Positions 25,384 to 33,209 of a stretch of DNA of 37,237 nt are shown here, one piece after another; the first letter of the stretch is position 1; every line of letters starts with the position of its first letter. The notes beneath the pieces were generated by a model. That model ran no database searches and was not told where the DNA came from. It worked only from the letters and a program-made list of their open reading frames with translations. The DNA is from Thiotrichaceae bacterium (GTDB lineage Bacteria > Pseudomonadota > Gammaproteobacteria > SZUA-140). The position numbers were made by a program, and so were the translations under genes. The stretch is from contig NVTY02000050.1 in the NCBI GenBank assembly GCA_002401765.2, positions 1 through 37,237 on the forward strand. Direction: 5' to 3'.

Positions 25384-26835
25384 ATGGCGATCGCAGATCT
25401 GGATGTGGCAATGCTAGGTGATAACAGAGCATCAGAAACACGTACGCCGACTGAAATGTTGGCACATTATCAGGTGATGCTTGAGCGAGTTGAAAAAGAC
25501 CGCTCTAAGTTGAAAAAGGACGAGGTCTTATCATTACTGTTGGCGCGTGATGAGGTGGAAGCGGCTTTTAATGTTAAACCGGATGAAAAAAGTATTGAGC
25601 TGCTATGCCTTTTTGATGTTGATGAGAAACTTTCCGGGCTCGATCACCGGCTTAAAAAATTAGGCGACGTGATTGCCAATACCATTAGCCTTGATAAATG
25701 GTGTACCAGGTTGCAGCGCGAAGAGGCGGCCTGGTGGTGGCAATTTAAACCGGCACGAAAGGTCGATGCATGGGATCGGGTCGATTGGTTATGGGATGCG
25801 TTAACGCTGGGCACTTTAGCGTTGGGTGCGAGCTTTATGGTCAGTATTATTTCGGCACTCTCTGTTGGCAGCCTTACTGTGACCGCAACGCTCTCCACGA
25901 TTGCACAGATTGGTGGCCTGGCGATTGTGAGCCAGGGCGCATTAACCAAGCGAGGGCAGGAGAAGGTGCGTGATTTTATGACACGTTTTAAAATAGCGGC
26001 GCGCTTTCAAAGTGAAGTGATGCTCATGATGGCGGCATTATTACTGTTAACGGTGTATATCACTCATAACTCTTTAACAACGGTGTACCTAGAGCAGGGG
26101 CGAGATTCCTATAGTCAGGGAGCCCTAAATGATGCGGAGTTGACCTTTCTTCGTGGCCTTGAGATAGCGCCCAGTAACTCAACCTTTAATGCAGAATTGG
26201 GTCGTATTTATGAGTCCTTGGGTGTGCTGAATAAAGCGATTGACCAATATTACCTAAATGTACAGGCGGGCGGTGTTAAGGGCATTAATGATCTCGGGCG
26301 TACCTATATTAACTGGGTGAACCCGGTGACGCGAAAGAGTGATCATGCGTTGGCAGAGGCCTACCTGCAAATGGGTTTGCAGCGTGCTAATGCACAGCAA
26401 GCACCGGATCAGGACCTGCGTTATCAACTGAATCGTAATCTCGGCTGGGCACTGCTTAAGCAAGATAAGTTTATTGAGGCGGAGGCGCATCTGAAAACAG
26501 CAATATCGATTGATGAACGCATCCCTGGAAATCAGATTGGTGGTGGCATGGCCTATTGCTTTCTCGCCTATGTGTATGAAAAAGAAGGCAACAAAAATGC
26601 AGCCAATATCCAGTGGGGAAACTGTGTTGTAAAGGCGCGTCCAGAAACGATACATGAATACCGTTGGTTTTCAGAGGTAAGGCGCGGTGATGTGGCGGCG
26701 TGTGTGAATACCAGCAAAATTGTATCGGGCCTTGATGACAGTATTTTTGATGGAATACAGGCAACACGCTGTGCCTCAATCATTAGCAAGGGTCAATTCA
26801 ATGCGAGTGAACAGGTCGCGACAATAGAAGAGTGA
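25384..26835 (+). CDS. Membrane protein with TPR repeats
   Basis: I place the start at ATG 25384, after the strong site AAGGAAGGA at 25372-25380; an ATG at 25366 is in frame but would put this site inside the gene. The 483-residue protein has a charged helical N-terminus (about 1-130), a hydrophobic stretch of about 50 residues (TLGTLALGASFMVSIISAL and onward), a second TM (about 212-230, MLMMAALLLLTVYI) and then TPR-like repeats (about 240-400: DAELTFLRGLEIAPSN; LGWALLKQDKFIEAEAHLK). TPRs usually serve protein binding. It may be a scaffold for the neighbouring envelope proteins. I know no named family for it. Confidence 0.65.
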   Translation: MAIADLDVAMLGDNRASETRTPTEMLAHYQVMLERVEKDRSKLKKDEVLSLLLARDEVEAAFNVKPDEKSIELLCLFDVDEKLSGLDHRLKKLGDVIANTISLDKWCTRLQREEAAWWWQFKPARKVDAWDRVDWLWDALTLGTLALGASFMVSIISALSVGSLTVTATLSTIAQIGGLAIVSQGALTKRGQEKVRDFMTRFKIAARFQSEVMLMMAALLLLTVYITHNSLTTVYLEQGRDSYSQGALNDAELTFLRGLEIAPSNSTFNAELGRIYESLGVLNKAIDQYYLNVQAGGVKGINDLGRTYINWVNPVTRKSDHALAEAYLQMGLQRANAQQAPDQDLRYQLNRNLGWALLKQDKFIEAEAHLKTAISIDERIPGNQIGGGMAYCFLAYVYEKEGNKNAANIQWGNCVVKARPETIHEYRWFSEVRRGDVAACVNTSKIVSGLDDSIFDGIQATRCASIISKGQFNASEQVATIEE

Positions 26836-26895
26836 CGCTGTCAACATCCATGTTATTGAATGCTCTGCAAGAGCCCAGTTTTAAGTGAGATAAGT

Positions 26896-28977
26896 ATGCA
26901 TCAATGGATGGGCCGTTTGGCTGTGATGGTCGCTGTGCTGAGTTTTTGTGGCACGTTGTGGCTGTCATACCAGCATGTTGTACATAAACATGAGATCAAT
27001 GCGGTGGCAAAGAAGGATCTGATGGCGATCACTTCTGCGGCGGTATCGCAGATTGATGTGTTGCTGATGGAAGTGGTGCGGTCAGCCGAGGTGTTGGCGA
27101 GTGAACTGAGCAAAGGGCGCCTGCCTGAAGAAGAGATGTATGGCCTATTGCATGATGTATTGGCGAGTAATGTTCACTATTTTGGCGGTACCATCACTTT
27201 TAGCCCTTATGGCTATGATGAGTCGCGAGAGCTTTACTCTGCTTATTATACAAGGGATAAAAATAATGAACTGATCTACCTGCGTCTTGATGAAGTGTAT
27301 GACTACACCTCATCAGAATATGATTGGTATGTGCTGCCGATGAAAGAAGGCAGCCGCTGGGGTGAACCTTACTGGGATAAGGCTGCCAAGACCAATATGG
27401 TGACATACTCAGCGGTATTTTATCAGCCAGGCTCGGTGGCGCCTTTAGGCGTGGTGACCATAGATATCTCCATGAACCAGGTGCAGACGATTATTGAATC
27501 GCTTGATTTGGGGCCGAGTGGCTTTGGTGCCCTGACCACGCGTGAAGGCGGTTATCTCTATCACCCAAACCAGGCGTATGTGCAAAATAAGAAGAATATC
27601 CGTGATGTGGCCAAAGCGAAAAATGATGCTAACCGCCTCGTCATCGCAAAAGATATCCTGCAAGGAAAAGGCGGGGTGATCGATCATATCAGCACCACTA
27701 CCGGGCAGGCATCATGGTTGATCTATGAATCGGTGCCTATTTCGGGCTGGTCGCTACAAAATACCTTTATCAAAGATGATCTACCGATTGATGTTGATGT
27801 CTTGAGAAAGGAGCAGATCAGGGTTATTTTATTAGCGGCGATCTTTTTGATTGCCGCGGCTTTTATCATATTTAGAGCGCACCATGGTGAGCACTTCAGG
27901 GTGTGGCTATTTACCGTGATATGTTCATTGATATTGGTGGTTGGCATTGGCGCGATATGGCACCTGGCCCTGACTTATTATTCATCCAGCAATGTGCCGG
28001 GCATTAAGATTTCAGATAAAGAGACGTTGAAGGCGGTAGTGAATGGCTATTCACTGCGCAGCCAGGAGCGGCAGATGGCCGCACCCTATTATGTGCCGAC
28101 GGGTATTTATATCGATACCATTGAATTCCTGAGCGCTAATAATTTATTGATTGCGGGACGAGTGTGGCAGGCTTATGCATCTGATTACCCTGCTGAGATG
28201 AAAAAGGGGTTCTCCATCGGCCGTACAAAAAACCTTAAAACAACCGAGTTAAATCGCTCAACACGCAATGGTGAAGAGCGCATTCAATGGCGATTCCAGG
28301 CGGCACTGAGAGTGAACCTGGACTATTCTCGTTACCCGCTTGAGGTCGAGCACCTTAATATTCAGCTATTACCTGCTGAAAGTGATCGTATGGTGGTGTT
28401 AGTGCCAGACCTCGATGCTTATAAATTAATGGCATCGTCACTGCTACCGGGCCTTGATAAGGAGATTTTCTTAGCCGGCTGGGAATTTTCAGGGACTTTT
28501 TTTGAGTTGCGTGAAGAACAGCATAATACCGATTTTGGTATTAAGCGAAACCTTGACCACGAGATACTGCCGACGCTCTATTACCATATCGGGATTCAAC
28601 GGGTGTTTGTTGATGCCTTTATTTCCAATCTTACCCCGCTGATTATCGTCGCCATTATTCTCTTTGCACTCGCACTGTTGCCACGGGAGATTGAGATTGG
28701 TCGGGTATTGAGTATCTGTGCGGCGGTGTTTTTTATCGTGGTTTTTTCACACCTGGACATCCGTAAAAATATTCCATCAGGCGAGATTTTTTATCTGGAA
28801 TATTTTTTCTTTGTCATCTATTTTTGTATTTTAATGGTGCCACTGAATGCATTTCGTCTTGCGATGGGGCTACCCTCGCGGTTATTTGAATATAAAGATG
28901 GCCTGGTGGTTCAGGCAGCCTATTGGCCAAGTGTGTTGGGGATATTTTTCATGGTTACGGTATGTAAATTTTATTAG
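26896..28977 (+). CDS. Cache domain fused to a pentameric ligand-gated ion channel-like protein
   Basis: The start at 26896 is preferred since the ATG at 26860 has no ribosome site; it gives 693 residues. After one TM (about 8-26), residues about 30-305 form a Cache-type sensor domain (WGEPYWDKAAKTNMVTYSA, GVVTIDISMNQV, GALTTREGGYLYHP). Two TMs follow (about 307-326 and 335-359). Residues about 375-565 look like the beta-sandwich ligand domain of pLGICs: PTGIYIDTIEFL, then YPLE (480-483), the prokaryotic counterpart of the Cys-loop FPFD. Four C-terminal TMs (about 574-596, 600-622, 628-650, 673-690) match M1-M4. Cache domains joined to pLGIC modules are known in some bacterial channels; ligand and ion are unknown. 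Confidence 0.72.
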   Translation: MHQWMGRLAVMVAVLSFCGTLWLSYQHVVHKHEINAVAKKDLMAITSAAVSQIDVLLMEVVRSAEVLASELSKGRLPEEEMYGLLHDVLASNVHYFGGTITFSPYGYDESRELYSAYYTRDKNNELIYLRLDEVYDYTSSEYDWYVLPMKEGSRWGEPYWDKAAKTNMVTYSAVFYQPGSVAPLGVVTIDISMNQVQTIIESLDLGPSGFGALTTREGGYLYHPNQAYVQNKKNIRDVAKAKNDANRLVIAKDILQGKGGVIDHISTTTGQASWLIYESVPISGWSLQNTFIKDDLPIDVDVLRKEQIRVILLAAIFLIAAAFIIFRAHHGEHFRVWLFTVICSLILVVGIGAIWHLALTYYSSSNVPGIKISDKETLKAVVNGYSLRSQERQMAAPYYVPTGIYIDTIEFLSANNLLIAGRVWQAYASDYPAEMKKGFSIGRTKNLKTTELNRSTRNGEERIQWRFQAALRVNLDYSRYPLEVEHLNIQLLPAESDRMVVLVPDLDAYKLMASSLLPGLDKEIFLAGWEFSGTFFELREEQHNTDFGIKRNLDHEILPTLYYHIGIQRVFVDAFISNLTPLIIVAIILFALALLPREIEIGRVLSICAAVFFIVVFSHLDIRKNIPSGEIFYLEYFFFVIYFCILMVPLNAFRLAMGLPSRLFEYKDGLVVQAAYWPSVLGIFFMVTVCKFY

Positions 28978-29006
28978 CGCGACGTTAACTGACAGGGCTT
29001 TAGTGC

Positions 29007-30107
29007 ATGGGACATCACAATAAAAACAATAGCTCGATTCTAATATTATGGTTAACTCTATTGATTACTTTTTATATGGTGGCGGGGTATCTGGCGAGTA
29101 GTGGCCTTTATGCAGATAAAATAGCCTCGCAAGAGCGGCATATGGAGCGCATAGACCCCAGTAAAACGGAAAAGGGAAAGACAGCGCCAGACTATCAGCA
29201 ACTTAATGGTGAACAATACGAAAGCCAGCAAGTGGAGGTGGGAATGTATGTTGATCGCATTGAAACGATCTCAACTAAAGAGACGCTATGGACGGTTGAT
29301 TTTTACCTCTGGTTTAACTGGACGGGGGATGAGATTAAACCCGGTGAATCATTTCATGTGCTTGATGGTGAGGTACTTTCAAAGACCCTGGTAAGGTCTT
29401 CTAGTGACGGTGAAAACCATTATGCCCTTTACCGCGTTGCCGCACGTATCACCAAGGCATTTAATATCACACGTTATCCGCTCGATAATCATCAGCTAAC
29501 GATCCGAGTGGAAGAGAGCGATCATCAGTGGAAAGCACTGCAATATGTACCGGACTTTAAAGAGACCGCCTATAGCTCACGTGTGAAAGTACCTGGCTAT
29601 ATAATTCATAGCAGTGATTTGGTGAATAAGCCTCATGCCTATAAGACTAGCCGTGGAGACCCATTAATACCTGAAGCTGAGAAGGCGGTGTATACACAAT
29701 TGACCTACGCATTAGGCATTGAGCGCCCAGACTGGGGTCTCTATTTTAAGATGTTTCAGGGACTGTTTGCCTCGGTTGGCATCGCCTTCCTTGCTTTTCT
29801 GTTAGCGCCAGGGGCGGGTGATCGAATCGGCCTCGGTGTTGGTGCCTTTTTTGCGGCGATGGCGAACACCTACATCAATCTTGCCGAGTTGCCGGGGGTT
29901 GGGCGGGTGACGATGACCGATATGATTAATGGTATTGGCATGGTCACTATTCTATTAACTGTCTTTGCGACCATAATCTCGACTCATATCGCTGAGTCAA
30001 CAAACGATGTGGAACATGCCCGCACCTTTGATCGCATCTCTTTAGTGCTCTTTATTGTCGGTTTTATTGGGGTGAATATTGTGATTGTGGTTGCGGCAGC
30101 GGTTTAA
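29007..30107 (+). CDS. Pentameric ligand-gated ion channel-like protein (second copy)
   Basis: A 366-residue protein with an N-terminal TM or signal segment (about 10-30), an extracellular domain (about 70-240) and four TMs (about 248-270, 273-296, 302-326, 344-366). The extracellular part has VEVGMYVDRIETISTKETLW, then DFYLWFNWTGDEI, the first strands of a Cys-loop-type beta-sandwich. YPLD (157-160) in ITRYPLDNHQLTIRVEES matches the Pro-loop core, without the two cysteines, as in prokaryotic channels. The putative pore helix M2 is IGLGVGAFFAAMANTYINLA, small-residue rich. It is more divergent from the other two copies than they are from each other. Channel activity is inferred from fold only. 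Confidence 0.72.
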   Translation: MGHHNKNNSSILILWLTLLITFYMVAGYLASSGLYADKIASQERHMERIDPSKTEKGKTAPDYQQLNGEQYESQQVEVGMYVDRIETISTKETLWTVDFYLWFNWTGDEIKPGESFHVLDGEVLSKTLVRSSSDGENHYALYRVAARITKAFNITRYPLDNHQLTIRVEESDHQWKALQYVPDFKETAYSSRVKVPGYIIHSSDLVNKPHAYKTSRGDPLIPEAEKAVYTQLTYALGIERPDWGLYFKMFQGLFASVGIAFLAFLLAPGAGDRIGLGVGAFFAAMANTYINLAELPGVGRVTMTDMINGIGMVTILLTVFATIISTHIAESTNDVEHARTFDRISLVLFIVGFIGVNIVIVVAAAV

Positions 30108-30139
30108 GCAGGTTTATTGTCTGTTATGGGGGTTCTAAA

Positions 30140-30748
30140 ATGGAATTGATTGAAAAAGCGACCATCATGCATTACCACCGCCATCGAATTAAGGCGTTTA
30201 ATCCAGGAACCGTAAAATCACTCGGCTGGAAAGGTGATGATAGTCAGCAGAAAAGATTCGAAGTGCTTGCTGAAGTGGCGGATTTGAATGGGGCCTCGGT
30301 ACTGGACCTGGGCTGTGGTCAAGGAGATCTAAAAGGTTTTCTCGATAATCGATTCTCAGCGTTTAGATACATTGGCATCGACCAGATGCCCGAGTTTATT
30401 ACTGAGGCGGCGCATCGATACGGGCAGCTACCTGATACACGCTTTTATCAGCGCGACTTTAGTACAGCGGCACTGCCGCCGGTTGAATATGTGATCGCCT
30501 GTGGTGCACTCGGTTACCGCTGTGCAAAACCGAACTGGTTTAATGAGATGATTGCGAAGATGTATGCCTCGGCGAGTCGAGCACTTGCTTTTAATATGCT
30601 TGATGTTGTTACCTTCCCTGATCACCCTCTGTTGGTTGGCCATGACGTTGAAGAGGTCATGGCCTTCTGCAAAACATTGTCACCGAAGGTTGAATTGATA
30701 AGGGGTTATCTGGATGATGATTTTACTATTTTTATCTGCCGAGAATAA
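30140..30748 (+). CDS. Class I SAM-dependent methyltransferase
   Basis: This is a 202-residue protein. Motif I is VLDLGCGQGD (L55, D56, G58, C59, G60), followed by YIGIDQMPEFITEA with the acidic residue for the SAM ribose, and FYQRDFSTAALPPVEYVIACGALGY for motifs II-IV. GGGGGT upstream acts as ribosome site. The substrate is not apparent: I see no NPPY-type motif of amino DNA methylases, so DNA methylation is unlikely. It sits between two channel-like genes in the same orientation; whether it belongs to the system or is a passenger is open. Confidence 0.85.
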   Translation: MELIEKATIMHYHRHRIKAFNPGTVKSLGWKGDDSQQKRFEVLAEVADLNGASVLDLGCGQGDLKGFLDNRFSAFRYIGIDQMPEFITEAAHRYGQLPDTRFYQRDFSTAALPPVEYVIACGALGYRCAKPNWFNEMIAKMYASASRALAFNMLDVVTFPDHPLLVGHDVEEVMAFCKTLSPKVELIRGYLDDDFTIFICRE

Positions 30749-30815
30749 AATCGTTGAATCTTGATCATGGCTGTCGGATATAGAAAATATAGATTTTAGA
30801 AAAGGAAATTCATAA

Positions 30816-31988
30816 ATGAAGCAAACGAATTGGTGGTTTTTATCCGTTGCAGTGTCAACGCTGTTGATTTTTGTGTTGGTCAGTTTATGGGTTCAAATGA
30901 ATGAGTATGATGTTGAGCCTCCCCAGTTGGTCAATGAATCGGCAACGAATGAATATTTGAAAGAATATTGGGAAGCCCCGCTGAATCTTTCTTCTCCGGG
31001 TGCTAAACCGACCATCAAGATTAAAACGGGGATTTTTATTCAGTCACTGCAGTTTTTCAATTCTAGTGAAGTACATCTGACCGGTTATATCTGGCAGCGC
31101 TACACGGATGGTGTACATGATGAAATAAAGCCAAAGAAAGGTGAAATTGGCTTTATTCTTCCTGAACAGATTAATTCGGGCAGTGATATTAAACCGCGCG
31201 AAGTCTATCGTGTTGCAGACGGTAATGACGAGGTGATTGGCTGGTATTTTGAGGCGACGCTTAAGCAGCCATTTGATTATACCCTTTATCCATTTGACCA
31301 TAAGACCGTGTGGGTGCGGATGTGGCCAAAGGAATTTTCACAGAATATTGTGCTGGTGCCCGATTTTGAATCGTACAAGGCCACCGGAGAGCACGATATA
31401 TTTGGTATTGAAGAAAATATTGTGCTGGGTACGTGGGTGCGTAAAAACACTTACTTCGACTATAAGCTCTCGAGTTATGATACCGATTTTGGGATATCCG
31501 ATTATATTGGCCAGTCGGGGTTTCCTGAGCTCCATTATAATTTTGTGGTGAAACGGAAATTTGAGAATGCGTTTATCGTGTATCTATTACCGCTGTTTTT
31601 GGTGGCCACGTTATTATTTGCGGCACTGTTAACGGTGAGTGCTAAAGAGGAACTTTCGAGTAAACTTGGTTTCAGTACATCTGGTTTTATAGGTGCCAGC
31701 TCCGCACTTTTCTTTGTTGTAATGTTGGCACATATTCAGTTGAGAGAGCAGTTTGCGGGGGCAAGCATTGTCTATATCGAGTATTTTTATGTCTTGATGT
31801 ATGGGCTGTTGGTAACCGCAACCGCTAATACCTATCTGTTCTCGATTAATGCGACGCGTTGGAGTAGAGTTATTTCATATAACGATAATATTATTCCCAA
31901 GGTGGCCTACTGGCCGCTGGTACTCGGGAGTCTAATATTGATTACCTGGGGCGTGTGGGGCTATGAATATTATCTTGGGTCACAATAA
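30816..31988 (+). CDS. Pentameric ligand-gated ion channel-like protein (third copy)
   Basis: This 390-residue protein has an N-terminal TM (about 7-27), a beta-sandwich region (about 65-245) with KTGIFIQSLQFFNSSEVHLTG and the Pro-loop YPFD (158-161) in DYTLYPFDHKTVWVRMWPKE, and four TMs (about 251-274, 284-304, 315-338, 363-383). Segments shared with the Cache-fused copy are VLVPDFESYK versus VLVPDLDAYK, TDFGI in both, IEYFYVLMYG versus LEYFFFVIYF, and AYWP before the last TM, so the two are paralogues, the Cache domain being gained or lost. AAAAGGA lies upstream of the start. The DUF4157 gene follows after an 11-base gap. Confidence 0.72.
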   Translation: MKQTNWWFLSVAVSTLLIFVLVSLWVQMNEYDVEPPQLVNESATNEYLKEYWEAPLNLSSPGAKPTIKIKTGIFIQSLQFFNSSEVHLTGYIWQRYTDGVHDEIKPKKGEIGFILPEQINSGSDIKPREVYRVADGNDEVIGWYFEATLKQPFDYTLYPFDHKTVWVRMWPKEFSQNIVLVPDFESYKATGEHDIFGIEENIVLGTWVRKNTYFDYKLSSYDTDFGISDYIGQSGFPELHYNFVVKRKFENAFIVYLLPLFLVATLLFAALLTVSAKEELSSKLGFSTSGFIGASSALFFVVMLAHIQLREQFAGASIVYIEYFYVLMYGLLVTATANTYLFSINATRWSRVISYNDNIIPKVAYWPLVLGSLILITWGVWGYEYYLGSQ

Positions 31989-31999
31989 GGAGATTGGCA

Positions 32000-32926
32000 A
32001 TGAAATCGTTTATTGACAGAGCGGCGAGTACTTTAGAAAAATCCAGTACCAATAATGCAATGGATGAGCGCGAGGCTAGTTCATTGACCCCTGCGATGGT
32101 TGATAACCGTGGCGCCGCGATTGCGCAACGCCAGTTGATGGCATCGATTGATAGTACAACGGCCCCTGCGCAATTGTCGACAGAGGAAGAGATGGTGCAG
32201 GGAAAATTTGATTCTGTGCAGCGTGCTGAAGAGGAAGAGCTGCTTCAGGGTAAGTTTGACCCTATTCAGCGCGTTGAAGAAGAGGAGATGATTCAGGGTA
32301 AGTTTGAGCCGCTGCAAAAGAAGGATAATAAAACCGGCTTGCCGGATGATTTAAAGTCAGGGATGGAGGGGCTATCTGGCCACTCTCTGGATCATGTAAA
32401 GGTTCACTATAACTCCTCTCAACCGGCCAGTGTGCAGGCGCATGCCTATGCGCAGGGCGCTGATATTCATCTGGGCAGTGGGCAGGAGAAACATTTGCCG
32501 CATGAATTAGGGCATGTAGTGCAGCAAATGGAAGGGCGTGTGCAGCCGACCACCCATGTGGCAGGCATTGCGGTTAATGATAACCCTGGGCTGGAAAATG
32601 AAGCGACCACGATGGGTGAGCGCGCCTTGCAGGCGTTTGCTAAGTCTGCAGCAGTCTCAGGGAAAAGTTCGGTGGATAACCCGCCACTTCAACGCCTGGC
32701 GCAGTTAAAGAAAATGGATGCGGGTTCAGGGGGTGTATGGCATATCCATTATGAGCATATGAAATTAGGCGCTTTTGTTAAGTCGAGGGTTGAGTTTAAT
32801 GGGCGTTCAGCTAGCGATATTATCCAGGCGATAAATGATAAAATAGAGCGCTATGGGCTTAGTACGAGCGGTGGCCGCGCTGAATCTTATGCTGCTTGCA
32901 TCCACTATATTAATGAGAACTATTAA
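32000..32926 (+). CDS. DUF4157 (eCIS core) domain protein, likely payload or effector
   Basis: The start is ATG 32000, with AAGGAG at 31987-31992; a TTG at 31994 is in frame. The protein has 308 residues. Three 16-residue repeats (about 61-76, 77-92, 93-108) carry the core QGKF(D/E)xxQ with strings of E before it. The DUF4157 domain (about 110-200) contains LPDDLKSGMEGLSGHSLDHV, VHYNS, AYAQGADIHLGSGQ and the zinc-protease-like H168-E-L-G-H172. DUF4157 marks eCIS-associated cargo or toxin carriers in many genomes. The C-terminal approximately 90 residues (VWHIHYEHMKLGAFVKSRVE onward) I do not recognise; that is where toxin activity usually lies. It is the last plus-strand gene of the run. Confidence 0.85.
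   Translation: MKSFIDRAASTLEKSSTNNAMDEREASSLTPAMVDNRGAAIAQRQLMASIDSTTAPAQLSTEEEMVQGKFDSVQRAEEEELLQGKFDPIQRVEEEEMIQGKFEPLQKKDNKTGLPDDLKSGMEGLSGHSLDHVKVHYNSSQPASVQAHAYAQGADIHLGSGQEKHLPHELGHVVQQMEGRVQPTTHVAGIAVNDNPGLENEATTMGERALQAFAKSAAVSGKSSVDNPPLQRLAQLKKMDAGSGGVWHIHYEHMKLGAFVKSRVEFNGRSASDIIQAINDKIERYGLSTSGGRAESYAACIHYINENY
32180..32323 (+). repeat. Three in-frame 48-bp repeats in the DUF4157 gene
   Basis: Three successive 16-codon units encode (T/E)EEE(M/L)(V/L/I)QGKF(D/E)(S/P)(V/I/L)Q(R/K)x. The protein pattern is conserved while bases drift, so selection seems to act on the peptide. A docking or loading signal for the tube is possible, by inference only. Confidence 0.75.
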
Positions 32927-33209
32927 ATTTAGTAGTTTGTAGCCAATGATATTGAATATTAGGGAGTACTAACGCATCACTACTTTATCTGGTATGGCAA
33001 GCTATCCCGTTAATATGGCTGGCTGCATTTTCCTCTTAGTTTGAGGGTCGATTTCCGATATATTGATGATTATCTTTGGCGGGGCTATTGTAGTGGTCAA
33101 GTAGTTTCAGTCGAAAGGTTCTATCGATTGTAGGCAGTGAACTGACTAATTTAGGTGGAAATATTAAGAGGATGCGATGGCAAAATTAAGGCATTACAAT
33201 GCGTGGATG
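32927..33209. other. Intergenic region between convergent ends
   Basis: Between the DUF4157 stop and the minus-strand barrel gene stop I see no gene longer than a short open frame and no clear terminator hairpin with a T-run. A weak 7-bp stem near CAGTCGA/TCGATTG lies at about 33108-33130. Convergent transcription would be expected to end here. Confidence 0.4.

Noticed and set aside
30140..30748. Restriction-modification DNA methyltransferase
   Set aside because: It has the SAM motif LDLGCGQGD but no NPPY or PCQ-type catalytic motif, and no nuclease gene is adjacent.
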